64,000 bases of DNA from RYN-230 sp963793825 (GCA_963793825.1 CAWCBE010000004.1:33440-97439); one strand, 5' to 3'; shown: positions 34,199 through 44,000, counted from the first letter of the stretch. A program made the numbers and translations. The notes: generated by a model not told the origin, from the letters alone.

Positions 34199-34609
34199 AT
34201 GCAGCCCGCGCAGGCCCGGGAGTTCCTCCGCGCGAACCACCGGGCCGTGCTGGCGACTGTCCGGGCCGACGGCCGTCCGCAACTGTCGCCGGTAACCGTG
34301 GCCGTGGACGCCGCGGGCCGGGTGCTGATCAGCACCCGGGAAACCGCGGTCAAGACCAGGAACCTGCGCCGTGACCCGCGTGCCTCGCTCTGCGTGTTCA
34401 CCGACGGCTTCTTCGGGCCATGGGTCCAGGTCGAGGGGGACGCGGAGGTCATCTCCCTGCCCGGGGCCATGGACCAGCTAGTCGAGTACTACCGGCTGGC
34501 CGCGGGCGAGCACCCGGACTGGGATGAGTACCGCGCCGCCATGGTCGCCGACCGCCGCTGCGTGCTGCGAATCGAGATCACCCGGGCCGGGCCGGACATC
34601 AGCGGCTGA
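34199..34609 (+). CDS. PPOX-class F420-dependent oxidoreductase-like protein
   Basis: A 136-residue split-barrel flavin/deazaflavin-binding protein. The start AREFLRANHRAVLATVRADG and the LISTRETAVKTRNLRRDPRA segment are typical of the actinobacterial PPOX/F420 family. Members bind FMN or F420 and reduce various small molecules. It follows the DUF4287 gene almost directly. Substrate unknown. Confidence 0.87.
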   Translation: MQPAQAREFLRANHRAVLATVRADGRPQLSPVTVAVDAAGRVLISTRETAVKTRNLRRDPRASLCVFTDGFFGPWVQVEGDAEVISLPGAMDQLVEYYRLAAGEHPDWDEYRAAMVADRRCVLRIEITRAGPDISG

Positions 34610-34972
34610 CCGGATCCGCCCCTGGCTGCACTTGGCTGCCCCTGGCTGCCCCGGCCCGGGGCCGTCCGGGACGGCATGACACTTTCCTGGCCCAGTGCGG
34701 CGAATGAGATGACTGCGCCAAAACTCATTCATGGCCGGTTGCCCCCTGCGCGACCATCGTTCCGCTGCAACAACAGTCCTGCTCAGGCACGTTTGGCCAG
34801 AATGCGATTGACCCGCGATTTAGCCGCGGCCCATGATCAGCACCGCCCGGAATGGCCGTCATAGGGCGCCGAACGGTCGATATCTAAGATCTGTGCGGCA
34901 GGCGAACGACACCCAGGAGGGTGCCGCATAACCCTTCCTGCGTCGATACGCACAGGTCAGACCACTCGGCGC
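34610..34972. other. Non-coding AT-richer interval downstream of the tRNA-like gene
   Basis: No convincing protein gene on either strand. Composition is poorer in GC than flanks. TGCGGCA (34891-34897) and TGCCGCA (34922-34928 region) can form a 7-bp stem downstream of the tRNA-like gene on the minus strand. Otherwise nothing clear. Confidence 0.5.
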
Positions 34973-35049
34973 TGGTGCCCCCGGTCGGAGTCGAACCGAC
35001 ACTGGGGACCCTTTTAGGGGGCCGGCCTCTTCCCTTGGGCTACGGGGGC
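34973..35049 (-). tRNA. tRNA-like gene, class I shape, unusual anticodon loop (predicted UAA)
   Basis: Read on the minus strand: acceptor GCCCCCG pairs perfectly with CGGGGGC, followed by ACCA. The D arm is GCCCAAGGGAAGAGGC with GG in the loop, and the T arm is GTCGG-TTCGACT-CCGAC, perfect. The anticodon stem GGCCC/GGGUC holds a 7-base loop CCUAAAA, whose centre (positions 34-36) is UAA, with C rather than U at position 33. The variable loop is 6 bases. A UAA anticodon would read UUA (Leu), but bacterial tRNA-Leu has a long variable arm, absent here. It may be a divergent tRNA, a suppressor-like tRNA, or a decayed copy. The CCA end and clean acceptor and T stems argue against random sequence. 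Confidence 0.65.
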
Positions 35050-35055
35050 TGGGTA

Positions 35056-35061
35056 ATAATA
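35056..35061 (-). promoter_or_regulatory. Candidate -10 box for the tRNA-like gene
   Basis: On the minus strand TATTAT ends seven bases before the first base of the tRNA-like sequence. An imperfect dyad, GACTGTCTGAG/CTCGGGCAGTC (35068-35094), and TTGACT lie further upstream, the latter too distant for a standard -35. Confidence 0.4.
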
Positions 35062-35228
35062 CCCCGGACTGTCTGAGGGACTCTCGGGCAGTCAAATTAA
35101 TACAGATTTGTTTCCGGGGCAGGGACTTATCTATTTTAACCGGCACTGTGAATGCACAGCGTAACCATTTCGATTAGGTTCGACGGCCATCCATCACTTA
35201 GAGTAACGACACGATCAGTCACGGGCGG
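35062..35228. other. Non-coding AT-rich leader between the tRNA-like gene and udgB
   Basis: The most AT-rich 170 bases of the window; no open frame of note on either strand. It contains the imperfect dyad at 35068-35094 and CTGTG/CACAG half sites near 35145-35160. Presumably promoter DNA for the tRNA-like gene. Confidence 0.5.
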
Positions 35229-36032
35229 TCACCCGTCTATCCCGGCGATGGTCCGCGCCTGCCGGAGGACCTCCTCCAGCATCGCAGGCGTGACCCGCCC
35301 GGTGAACGTGTTCTGCTGACTCGGGTGATAACAGCCGAGCAGGGTGACCGGGCCAGCCGGCCCGGCCAGCACCGCCTCGGCGCCGTGCCCGAACCGGGGC
35401 CTGGGCCGGGGCAGGGTGAACCGGGCGGCCCGCAGCGCGGGCCAGAGCGCCTGCCAGGCGAACCCGCCCAGGCAGACGATGACCCGCAGCGAGCCGGTGA
35501 GGCCGGAGATCTCCGCGGACAGCCAGGGCCGGCAGGCGTCCCGCTCGGTCACCGTGGGCTGGTTGGCTGGTGGCGCGCAGCGCACCGCCGCGGCCATCCG
35601 GGTGTGCAGCAGCCGCTGCCCGTCCCCGGCCGCGCGGCTATCCGGCTGCGCCGCCAGCCCGCACTCATGCAGCGCGGCGAACAGCACGTCGCCACTGCGG
35701 TCACCGGTGAAGATCCGCCCGGTCCGGTTGCCCCCGTGCGCCGCCGGGGCCAGCCCGACGACCAGGATGCGGGCCTGGCCGTCACCCCAGCCGGGCACGG
35801 GGCGGCCCCAGTACGGCTCGGCCGCGTGCGCCCGCCGCTTGTCCCGGGCGACCTGCTCCCGCCAGCCAACCAGTCGCGGGCAGGCCCGGCAGACCGACTG
35901 CCGCGCCACCAGTTCCGCCAGCGTGCCCGCGCTGTCCGCGAGCGCCTCCACCTGGGCGGCATCCGCGGCCACCGGGGTGGCAGGAGAGGCGGGATCCCCG
36001 GGCCATCCCGACCCGGGCGCGGCGTGGCTCAC
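35229..36032 (-). CDS. Uracil-DNA glycosylase, family 5 (UdgB)-like
   Basis: A 267-residue Fe-S uracil-DNA glycosylase that removes uracil (and possibly hypoxanthine) from DNA. GLAPAAHGGNRTGRIFTGDRSG is the water-activation motif with the Ala/Gly pattern of the B type (UdgB) rather than the family 4 GEAP motif. HPSQQNTFTGR is the other active-site motif. Cys in VCRACPRL, CAPPAN and CRPWL are the cluster ligands. The start overlaps the ppx stop (ATGA), so translation is coupled. Confidence 0.9.
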   Translation of the reverse strand: MSHAAPGSGWPGDPASPATPVAADAAQVEALADSAGTLAELVARQSVCRACPRLVGWREQVARDKRRAHAAEPYWGRPVPGWGDGQARILVVGLAPAAHGGNRTGRIFTGDRSGDVLFAALHECGLAAQPDSRAAGDGQRLLHTRMAAAVRCAPPANQPTVTERDACRPWLSAEISGLTGSLRVIVCLGGFAWQALWPALRAARFTLPRPRPRFGHGAEAVLAGPAGPVTLLGCYHPSQQNTFTGRVTPAMLEEVLRQARTIAGIDG

Positions 36033-36991
36033 CGGCCCGGGCCGCAGGCGAGGGACCAGGCGATCCCGTCGAGGATGTCGTGCTCGCTGACCAGTACCTC
36101 GGGGAAGCCGAACCGGCGCATCACGTGGTCCAGCACGAGCGCGCCGCCGCCGATCACGTCGACCCGCCCGGGGTGCATGACCGGCAGCCGGGCCCGCTCG
36201 TCCCGGGTCTGTGCCAGCAGGCTGCGGGTCTGCGCCGCGACCTGGCCCGCGGACATGCGGGCATGGTGGATCGCAGCCGAGTCGTACCAGGGCAGCCCGA
36301 GGGCCAGGCCGGCCAGCGTGGTCACCGAGCCAGCCAGGCCGACCAGGGTCCGGGCCCGGCCTGCGGGCACGGCCGCCGCCACCACGTCCAGCGCCGCGTC
36401 GATGTCGGCCCCCGCCGCGGCGATCTCCGCCGCCTCCGGAGGGTCCGAGTGGAGATGCCGTTCAGTCAGCCGGACGCACCCGATGTCGACCGAGATGGCG
36501 CTGAGTCCGCCCGGTTCCCCCCCGCCGCCCAGCACGAACTCCGTGGAGCCACCGCCGATGTCCACCACCAGGTACGGGCCACCCGGGGCGCCAGCCAGTT
36601 CAGCGTGAGCACCGGGCAGTTCAGCAGTCGCGCCGGTGAAGGACAGCCGGGCCTCGTCGGCGCCGCTGAGCACTTCCGGCGCCCGGCCGAGCACCGCGGT
36701 CACCTCGCGGACGAAGTCGGCGGCGTTGGCGGCGTCGCGGGTGGCACTGGTGGCGACCATCCGGACCGCCTTCACCCCGGCATCCCGGATCAGCCGCGCA
36801 TAACCGCTGAGAGCCCCGAGGGTGCGGGCCAGCGCCTCGGGGGCCAGCCGGCCGGTCGCGTCCACGCCCTGCCCCAGCCGGACGATCTCCATCCGCCGGT
36901 CCAGTTCGGTGAGCCGCCCGGCCGCCGGGTCGACGTCGGCGATCAGCAGGCGCAGCGAATTGGTCCCGCAGTCGATGGCCGCCACCCGCAT
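36029..36991 (-). CDS. ppx: Ppx/GppA family exopolyphosphatase
   Basis: A 320-residue member of the ASKHA phosphatase family hydrolysing polyphosphate (or pppGpp). Phosphate 1 loop is AAIDCGTNSLRLLIADV, the catalytic/phosphate 2 region is VVDIGGGSTEFVLG and the adenosine-like loop GLAGSVTTLAG. Shorter than E. coli Ppx (about 510), like actinobacterial proteins. ATG 36991 abuts GGAGG; a GTG six bases further in could be the actual start. It is the last gene but one of the eno-ftsB-DUF501-ppx-udgB run, an arrangement common to actinomycetes except for the glycosylase. Confidence 0.9.
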   Translation of the reverse strand: MRVAAIDCGTNSLRLLIADVDPAAGRLTELDRRMEIVRLGQGVDATGRLAPEALARTLGALSGYARLIRDAGVKAVRMVATSATRDAANAADFVREVTAVLGRAPEVLSGADEARLSFTGATAELPGAHAELAGAPGGPYLVVDIGGGSTEFVLGGGGEPGGLSAISVDIGCVRLTERHLHSDPPEAAEIAAAGADIDAALDVVAAAVPAGRARTLVGLAGSVTTLAGLALGLPWYDSAAIHHARMSAGQVAAQTRSLLAQTRDERARLPVMHPGRVDVIGGGALVLDHVMRRFGFPEVLVSEHDILDGIAWSLACGPGR

Positions 36992-36999
36992 CCTCCGGG

Positions 37000-37539
37000 T
37001 CACGGCACGCACCGGCCCCGGTCCCACCACGCCCCGGCCTCGTCCAGCGCCTCCCGCCCGAGCCGGTTCGCGCCGGGCACCGCGAGCTCGTGGGCGGCCA
37101 GCGCGTGCAGGCACTTGACCCGGTCCGGCATCCCGCCCGCGCTCTGCATGCCCGGCGGCAGCGGGTCCACCCCGGCCGCCGCCGCGGCCGCATCGCGGCG
37201 GGCCAGGTAGTCCTGGTGCGCCGCCTGCTGCGCGGCCCGCAGCTCCGGGTCGCCGGCCAGCCGGTCCTGCATGTCCCGCATCAGCCCGGCCGACTCCAGC
37301 GCGCTGATCGCCGCCGCCGCCCGCGGGCAGGTCAGGTAGTACAGCGTGGGAAACGGCGTCCCGTCGTCGAGCCGGGGCGCCGTCTGCACCACGTCCGGCC
37401 GCCCGCACCGGCAGTAGTGCGCCACGGCGCGCAGGGATCGCGGCGGGCGGCCGAGCTGGGCCGCCACCACCGCCACGTCGGCGGCGTCGGGCGCGTCCGG
37501 CACCGGGCTGGCCGGGCCCACGGGACTCACCAGGCTCAC
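37000..37539 (-). CDS. DUF501 domain protein
   Basis: A 179-residue protein of the actinobacterial DUF501 family: VVAAQLGRPPRSLRAVAHYC (about 27-46), then FPTLYYLTCPRAAAAISALE, PPGMQSAGGMPDRVKCLHAL and GANRLGREALDEAGAWWDRG. Cys in HYCRCGRP and LTCPRA, RVKCLH could bind metal. GTG 37539 overlaps the ftsB stop (GTGA). Function is unknown although the position between ftsB and ppx is conserved. Confidence 0.9.
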   Translation of the reverse strand: MSLVSPVGPASPVPDAPDAADVAVVAAQLGRPPRSLRAVAHYCRCGRPDVVQTAPRLDDGTPFPTLYYLTCPRAAAAISALESAGLMRDMQDRLAGDPELRAAQQAAHQDYLARRDAAAAAAGVDPLPPGMQSAGGMPDRVKCLHALAAHELAVPGANRLGREALDEAGAWWDRGRCVP

Positions 37540-37946
37540 CGGTTCGCGGGCTGGTCCGCCTGGCGGACCGAGTGCCACAGCCGCTCGTACCACGGGATGG
37601 CCGCCAACGCCGCCGCCGCGGCGTGCCCGGCCGGCTGGCCGCCGATGATCACGTAGCAGGTCTGCCCCGGCAGGCACCAGTGCAGCCGGTCCCGGGCCTG
37701 CTGCTCGATGTAGGACGGGTCGTTCAGCCGGGCGGCCTCGGCGCGGAGCCGGCTCAGCTCCGCCGCGGTCGCCGCGGACTGCGCTTGCAGCTGGTCGATC
37801 TGCCGCCGCTGGGCAATGTACTCCCGCACCGGGTAGGCCAGGCTCAGCGCGATCGCGCAGAACACCACGGCCAGCACCGCCGCCCGGCTGGTGAACCGGG
37901 GGCGCTGCGGCAGCTCGGGCCGCCTCGGCTGCGGGCCTGGCATCAC
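37536..37946 (-). CDS. ftsB: FtsB/DivIC family septum protein
   Basis: A 136-residue bitopic membrane protein. A short basic N-terminus is followed by one transmembrane helix (about 21-39) and a coiled coil (YIAQRRQIDQLQAQSAATAA, ELSRLRAEAARL). The short LNDPSYIEQQARDRLHWCLP motif after it is typical of septum formation initiator proteins. It links FtsL/FtsQ at the divisome. Its start overlaps the eno stop, so the pair is coupled, as in most actinomycetes. Confidence 0.9.
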   Translation of the reverse strand: MMPGPQPRRPELPQRPRFTSRAAVLAVVFCAIALSLAYPVREYIAQRRQIDQLQAQSAATAAELSRLRAEAARLNDPSYIEQQARDRLHWCLPGQTCYVIIGGQPAGHAAAAALAAIPWYERLWHSVRQADQPANR

Positions 37947-39226
37947 TCAGCGGGAGCGTACCGGGGGAAAGCGCTGGCTCCGGCGTAGCTGGCCGCGTCA
38001 TCCAGCAGTTCCTCGATGCGCATGAGCTGGTTGTACTTGGCCACCCGCTCGCCGCGCGCGGGGGCGCCCGACTTGATCTGCCCGGCATTCACCGCCACGG
38101 CCAGGTCGGAGATCGTGGTGTCGTCCGTCTCCCCGGACCGGTGGCTGATCATGCATGCGTACCCGCTGCGCTGCGCCAGCGTGACGGCGTCCAGCGTCTC
38201 GGTAATCGACCCGATCTGGTTGACCTTGACCAGCAGCGCGTTGGCGGAGTGCTCGGCGATGCCGCGGCGGATCCGCTCCGGGTTGGTGACGAACAGGTCG
38301 TCCCCCACGACCTGCACCCGGTCCCCGACGGAGCCGGTCAGTGCCTGCCAGCCCGCCCAGTCCTCCTCGGACAGCGGGTCCTCGAGCGAGACGATCGGGT
38401 AAGCGTCCAGCCACTCGGTGTAGATGCGGATCATCTCGGCCGAGTCCTTGGCGCCGCCCTCGAACCGGTAGCGGCCGTCGGAGTAGAACTCGGTGGCCGC
38501 GGCATCGATGGCCAGCGCCACATCCAGGCCAGGGGTATAGCCGGCCTTGCTGATCGCCTCGACGATCAGGTCCAGCGCGGCGCGGTTGTGCTCCAGGTCC
38601 GGGGCGAAACCGCCCTCGTCCCCGACGCCGGTGCCCAGGCCATGCTGCTTGAGCACCGCCTTCAGCGAGTGGTAGGTCTCAGCACCCCACTGGACGGCCT
38701 CGGTGAAGGTGGGCGCGCCGATCGGCGCGATCATGAACTCCTGGATGTCCACGCTGTTGTCCGCGTGCGCGCCGCCGTTCAGGATGTTCATCATCGGCAC
38801 CGGCAGCACGTGCGCGTTCGGGCCGCCCAGGTAGCGGAACAGCGGCAGGCCGGCGGACTCCGCCGCGGCCTTGGCCACCGCCATGCTGACCCCGGTGATG
38901 GCGTTGGCGCCCAGCCGGGACTTGCCCGGGGTGCGGTCCAGGTCGATCATGGCCTGGTCGATCAGCCGCTGGTCCTCGGCGTCGAAACCCAGCAGCTCCG
39001 GCTGGATCTCCTCGATGATGCCCTGGACCGCCTGGCTGACGCCCTTGCCGCCGTACTCGTCCCCGCCGTCGCGCAGCTCCACCGCCTCGAACGCACCGGT
39101 GGACGCGCCGCTCGGCGCGGCCGCCCGGCCCAGCGAGCCGTCGTCCAGGGCGACCTCGACTTCCAGGGTCGGGTTTCCGCGGGAATCCAGAATCTGCCTG
39201 GCGTGCACCGCCTCGATCGAGGCCAC
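37943..39226 (-). CDS. eno: Enolase
   Basis: A 427-residue glycolytic enolase interconverting 2-phosphoglycerate and phosphoenolpyruvate. Mobile loop and active-site residues are intact: APSGASTGAFEAVEL, GTGVGDEGGFAPD, IVSLEDPLSEEDW and MISHRSGETDDT (conserved Lys in LVKVNQIG). GTG 39226 has GAGGAG six bases upstream. It heads the eno-ftsB-DUF501-ppx-udgB operon. Confidence 0.97.
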   Translation of the reverse strand: MASIEAVHARQILDSRGNPTLEVEVALDDGSLGRAAAPSGASTGAFEAVELRDGGDEYGGKGVSQAVQGIIEEIQPELLGFDAEDQRLIDQAMIDLDRTPGKSRLGANAITGVSMAVAKAAAESAGLPLFRYLGGPNAHVLPVPMMNILNGGAHADNSVDIQEFMIAPIGAPTFTEAVQWGAETYHSLKAVLKQHGLGTGVGDEGGFAPDLEHNRAALDLIVEAISKAGYTPGLDVALAIDAAATEFYSDGRYRFEGGAKDSAEMIRIYTEWLDAYPIVSLEDPLSEEDWAGWQALTGSVGDRVQVVGDDLFVTNPERIRRGIAEHSANALLVKVNQIGSITETLDAVTLAQRSGYACMISHRSGETDDTTISDLAVAVNAGQIKSGAPARGERVAKYNQLMRIEELLDDAASYAGASAFPRYAPAE

Positions 39227-39316
39227 GGCGAACTCCTCAAAGCTTGGCTTACTTATCCGTAAAGGAGCCTAGTGGAGTGGCGGCGCACCGTCGCCCCGGC
39301 CACGCCGGGCCGGTGG

Positions 39317-40363
39317 TTATCCCGCAGCGCGCCCGGAACGCTCCCAGTCCCGGACGTGCTCCGCGTACCGCCGGGCGGCGGCGCGCAGCTCCAGCTCAGG
39401 ATCGAGCCCCTCGGCCCGCGCCCGGGCCACCAGAGCGAACAATGCGGCCCCGATCCCGCCGCCGCCGTCCGCCGCGCCCGGGGCGGCGGCCAGGTCCGCG
39501 GGCACCCCGGCGCGCTGGGCGCGCCGCTGCAGCTGGGCGGCGAGGGCCAGCGCAGGCTGGCCCAACGGCACCCCGTCCAGCGCTGACCCGCGTGAGCCGG
39601 TCGCCGACTCGCGTTCCGCCGCCTTGATCTCGTCCCAGTTGCGGGTGACGTCGTCCGCGCCGGACACGGCCACGCCCGCGAACACGTGCGGGTGCCGCCG
39701 GACCAGCTTGGTCACGATGCCGTCCGCCACGTCGTCCACGGTGAAGCCGGTCCCGTCGGCCCGCTCCTCCGCGATGCGGGCGTGGAACATCACCTGCAGC
39801 AGCACGTCACCGAGTTCGCCGCACAGGGCCGCCCGGTCACCGCTCTCCAGGGCGTCCAGCGCCTCGTAGGCCTCCTCGATGAGGTACGGGGCCAGCGACT
39901 CGTGGGTCTGCTCCGCATCCCATGGGCACCGCCGCCGCAGCGTGTCCATCACCGCGACCAGCGTGAGCAGCTCCCCGCCGGGCAACGCGGACGAGCCGTA
40001 CAGCAGTTCCACGGCGGCATCCCGCGGCCCGTCCGGCCCGCCGAGCTCGTCGGCCAGCGCGACCGGGCCCGGGGGCGCGTCGGCGGGGCGCCCGGGTGGC
40101 TCCGGCGGGCTCAGCCACACGACGTCACCCTCGGCGCCGGCCACCGCCGCCGTGAGCAGCCGGGCCAGCCCGCCCGGCCCGGAATTTTCCGCGCCGGGCA
40201 GGACCTCCCAGCCGATCCCGGCCTCCTGCAGCGCGGGCAGCAGCGGGTGGTCCCGGGCGGGGGCCAGCACCCGCCCCGCGCCGTGCAGCAGCTGCCAGGC
40301 CGGCCAGCTGAGCAGCCCCGGGCGGACCACGGGCGAGGTAACCAGCAGGACGAGCCGGGTCAT
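39317..40363 (-). CDS. mazG: MazG family nucleoside triphosphate pyrophosphohydrolase
   Basis: A 348-residue protein. The C-terminal MazG domain is clear: LRRRCPWDAEQTHESLAPYL, EEAYEALDAL, GELGDVLLQVMFHARI, HVFAGV and WDEIKAAER. It hydrolyses NTPs, removing damaged nucleotides, and may affect the stringent response. The N-terminal part (LLVTSPVVRPGLLSWPAWQL onward) is a degenerate tetrapyrrole-methylase-like segment typical of actinobacterial MazG. ATG 40363 overlaps the stop of the upstream lipoprotein gene (TGATG). Confidence 0.93.
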   Translation of the reverse strand: MTRLVLLVTSPVVRPGLLSWPAWQLLHGAGRVLAPARDHPLLPALQEAGIGWEVLPGAENSGPGGLARLLTAAVAGAEGDVVWLSPPEPPGRPADAPPGPVALADELGGPDGPRDAAVELLYGSSALPGGELLTLVAVMDTLRRRCPWDAEQTHESLAPYLIEEAYEALDALESGDRAALCGELGDVLLQVMFHARIAEERADGTGFTVDDVADGIVTKLVRRHPHVFAGVAVSGADDVTRNWDEIKAAERESATGSRGSALDGVPLGQPALALAAQLQRRAQRAGVPADLAAAPGAADGGGGIGAALFALVARARAEGLDPELELRAAARRYAEHVRDWERSGRAAG

Positions 40364-41031
40364 CAGCAGTGCGGCGTGAGCTGCGGCGAGGCAGTCGCGG
40401 ACGGGGACGGGGACGCCGCGGCCGCCAGCCTGTTCGGTGCCGGTACGACAGAGATCTGGCTGTAGTCCAGCGCGCCGTATTGCGGGTTGACCCTGATGGA
40501 CAGGCTCTTCGCGGCCCGGCACTGCGCGATGCCGAACCGGGCGGACAGCCCGGCCAGCGCCGCGTTGCCGGCCGGCAGCTTCCCGCCGTCCATCCGGGCC
40601 AGCACGGCATTCTGGATCGCGAGGTAGCGGCCCAGGTTCTGGATCTGGTCCGGCGGCACCCCGTTGGCCACCGCCAGCTGGCCCAGGGTCACCCCGCTCT
40701 GCCGGGCCTGGGCAGCGGCCGAGGCGAGCGCCTGCTGCACGTCCGCGTCGCTGACGGTGATGTGGTACCGCGCGGCCATCTGGTCCCGGACCCGGAACCG
40801 GAGCAGCCAGGACAGCACCACCTGCGGCGCCTGGGACACGGCGAACTGCAGCTGCACCTTGCCCGCGTGGTCGGCGCGGGTCAGGTTGCTCACTTCCGCG
40901 GCCACCGTGGACGCGGGGATCCGGGAGTTGGTGTCCACCGCGGCCGCGCCCAGCTGCACGGTCCCGCAGGCCGACAGCGTGAGCGCCGCGGCGAGCGAGA
41001 CCGCGGCCAGGGTGATGGGGGTGCGGAGCAC
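40363..41031 (-). CDS. SurA N-terminal domain lipoprotein
   Basis: A 222-residue secreted lipoprotein. The signal peptide ends with LTLSACG (lipobox Cys about residue 22). The SurA-N-like region includes IPASTVAAEVSNLTRAD and ITVSDADVQQALASAAAQAR. No PPIase domain is evident; the end is a Pro/Ser tail. Probably an extracytoplasmic chaperone-like protein anchored to the membrane. GTG 41031 follows AAGGGA at six bases. Commonly found beside mfd and mazG in actinomycetes. Confidence 0.88.
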   Translation of the reverse strand: MLRTPITLAAVSLAAALTLSACGTVQLGAAAVDTNSRIPASTVAAEVSNLTRADHAGKVQLQFAVSQAPQVVLSWLLRFRVRDQMAARYHITVSDADVQQALASAAAQARQSGVTLGQLAVANGVPPDQIQNLGRYLAIQNAVLARMDGGKLPAGNAALAGLSARFGIAQCRAAKSLSIRVNPQYGALDYSQISVVPAPNRLAAAASPSPSATASPQLTPHC

Positions 41032-41048
41032 GACGTGTCCCTTCTGTT

Positions 41049-44000
41049 CTACGCGGTCCCCTCGGGGGCGCCCGGTGCATCTGGTTCCAGCACAGCCGCG
41101 ATCAGCTGCGCGCACCAGGTGAGGAGTTCCGTGTCCCGCAGCAGCGGGGCGCCCAGCGGCACGGAGCCGCCGCCGGAGCCCCTCCGGGGCACGGGTACGA
41201 GCATGCTACGCACCGCGGGCTTGAGCACGGTCTTCGGGTACAGCCGCTGCAGCCGGACCTGCCGGGAATCGGGCAGCTCGACGGGTGAGAACCGGATGAA
41301 CGTGCCCTGCTGCACGATGTCGGTCAGCCCGGCCCGCCGGGCCCGGGCCCGCAGCCGGGCGACGTCCAGCAGGTTGGTCACCGGCTCGGGCAGCGGGCCG
41401 TACCGGTCGGCCAGCTCGTCGGCCACCGCGGCGGCGTCCTCCGGCGTGTCGATCGCCGCGATGCGGGTGTAGGCCTCCAGCCGGAGCCGCTCCCCCGGCA
41501 CGTAGTCGTGCGGGATGTGCGCGTTGACCGGCAGCTCGACCCGGACCTCGGGGCGCTCCGCGGGCCCGTCGCCCTTCAGCTCGGTGACCGCCTCGCCGAT
41601 CATCCGCACGTACAGGTCGAAGCCCACCCCGGCGATGTGCCCGGACTGCTCCCCGCCGAGCAGGTTGCCCGCCCCGCGGATCTCCAGGTCCTTGAGCGCC
41701 ACGTACATGCCCGCGCCGGCCTCGGTGTGCTGGGCGATGGTGGCCAGCCGCTCGTGCGCGGTCTCGGTGAGCGGCTTCTCCGGCGGGAACAGGAAGTAGG
41801 CGTAGCCGCGCTCCCGGCTGCGGCCGACCCGGCCGCGCAGCTGGTGCAGCTGCGGCAGCCCGTAGGTGTCGGCCCGGTCCACGATGAGCGTGTTGGCATT
41901 CGGCACGTCCAGCCCCGACTCGATGATGGTGGTGGACACCAGCACGTCGAACTTGCGGTCCAGGAAGTCGGTCATCACGTTCTCGAGCACGTGCTCGTTC
42001 ATCTGGCCGTGCCCCACCGCGACCCGGGCCTCCGGGACCAGCTCGGCCAGCCGCGCGGCGACCTTGTTGATCGAGCTGACCCGGTTGTGCACGAAGAAGG
42101 CCTGGCCATCACGGAGCAGCTCGCGCCGGATGGCCGCGGCGATCTGCTTCTCGTCGTACGGCCCGACCAGGGTCAGCACCGGGTGGCGCTCCTCCGGCGG
42201 GGTGAGGATGGTGGACATCTCCCGGATCCCGGCGATGCCCATCTCCAGCGTCCGCGGGATCGGCGTGGCCGACATGGACAGCACGTCCACCTCGGTGCGC
42301 AGCCGCTTGAGATACTCCTTGTGCTCGACGCCGAACCGCTGCTCCTCGTCCAGGATGACCAGGCCGAGCCGGGCGAACCGGGTGTCCGGGGACAGCAGCC
42401 GGTGGGTGCCGATGACCACGTCCACCTTGCCCTCGGTGAGCCCCTCCCGGGTCCGCACCACCTCGGCGTCGCTGGAGAACCGGGACAGCATCCGGACCGT
42501 CACCGGGAACGGCGCGAACCGCTCGCTGAACGTGCCGAAGTGCTGCTGGGCCAGCAGCGTGGTCGGCACCAGCACCGCCACCTGCATGCCGTCCTGGACC
42601 GCCTTGAACGCGGCCCGCACCGCGATCTCGGTCTTGCCGTAGCCCACATCGCCGCAGATCAGCCGGTCCATCGGCACGGGGCGTTCCATGTCCCGCTTGA
42701 CCTCGTCGATGGCGGCCAGCTGGTCCGGCGTCTCCACGTAGGGGAAGGCGTCCTCCAGCTCGCGCTGCCACGGGGTGTCCGGGCCGAACGCGAGCCCCGG
42801 CGAGGCCATCCGCGCCGAGTAGAGCCGGATCAGCTCGGAGGCGATCTGCCGGACCGCCTTGCGGGCCCGCCCCTTGGTCTTGGCCCAGTCCGCCCCGCCC
42901 AGCCGGTGCAGGCTGGGCGCTTCCCCGCCGACGTACCGGGTGACCTGGTCGAGCTGGTCGGTGGGCACGTACAGCCGGTCCGGCGGCTGGCCCCGCTTGC
43001 TGGCCGCGTACTCGATGACCAGGTACTCGCGGATGGCGCCCTGGATGTTCCGGCTGGTCATCTCCAGGTAGCGGCCCACGCCGTGCTGCTCGTGCACGAT
43101 GTAGTCGCCCGGGGTGAGCTGCAGCGGGTTGACGCCGGCCCGGCGCCGGGTGGGCATCCGCATGTCCTTGCTGGCGGTCCGCTGCCCGGCCAGGTCGGCC
43201 TCGGTGAGCACGGCCAGCCGCACCGACTCCCACACGAAGCCGTTGCTGATCAGCCCGGTGCTGACGCACGGCACGCCGGGCTCCGGCGGGACATCGAGGT
43301 CACCCAGGCGCGCGCCGAGCCCCTCGCCGCGGAGCATCTCGGTGAGCCGCTGGGCGGGCCCGTGCCCCCCGGTGACCAGCGCCACCCGCCACCCGTCGGC
43401 CAGCCATTGGCGCACGTCCGCGACGGCGCGCGCCGTATCGCCCCGATAGCCCGGCAGTGCCGACGCTTCGATACCGAACGCAACGCGCCCCGGCACCGCC
43501 TCCGGCTCCCCGGGCCCGCCGTCGAGCGAGTCCGGGTTGTCGAACGGAGTGCACGTCCACCAGCCGATGCCCAGCTCATGGGCCGCGGCCCGCACATCGG
43601 CCAGCGGCTGGAACGCGGCCGCGCCCAGGTCCACCGGCGCCTGGCCGCCGTTGGCCGCGTTCACCCACGAGGCCTCGAGGAATTCCTGGCTGGTGGCGAC
43701 CAGGTCGGCGGCCCGGGCCCGGATCCGCTCGGGGTCGCAGGCCAGCACCAGGCCGCCGGGCGGTACGTGGTCCAGCAGCAACTCCATCGTGTCCGCGAGC
43801 ACCGGCGCGAACGCCTCCATGCCGTCCACCGCCATGCCCTCGGCCAGCTGGCCGAGGATGTCGGCCAGCCCGGGGTACTGCGCGGCGAGCCGCGCGGCCC
43901 GCTCCCGGACGGCCGGGGTGAGCAGCAGCTCACGGCACGGAGGGGCCCACAGGCCGTCCGCCGCGACGTGCAGGCTGCGCTGGTCGGCGACCCGGAAGTA

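Noticed and set aside
34859..35146. A 95-codon minus-strand frame over the tRNA-like gene
   Set aside because: It covers the tRNA-like sequence and its leader; no protein signal or ribosome site.
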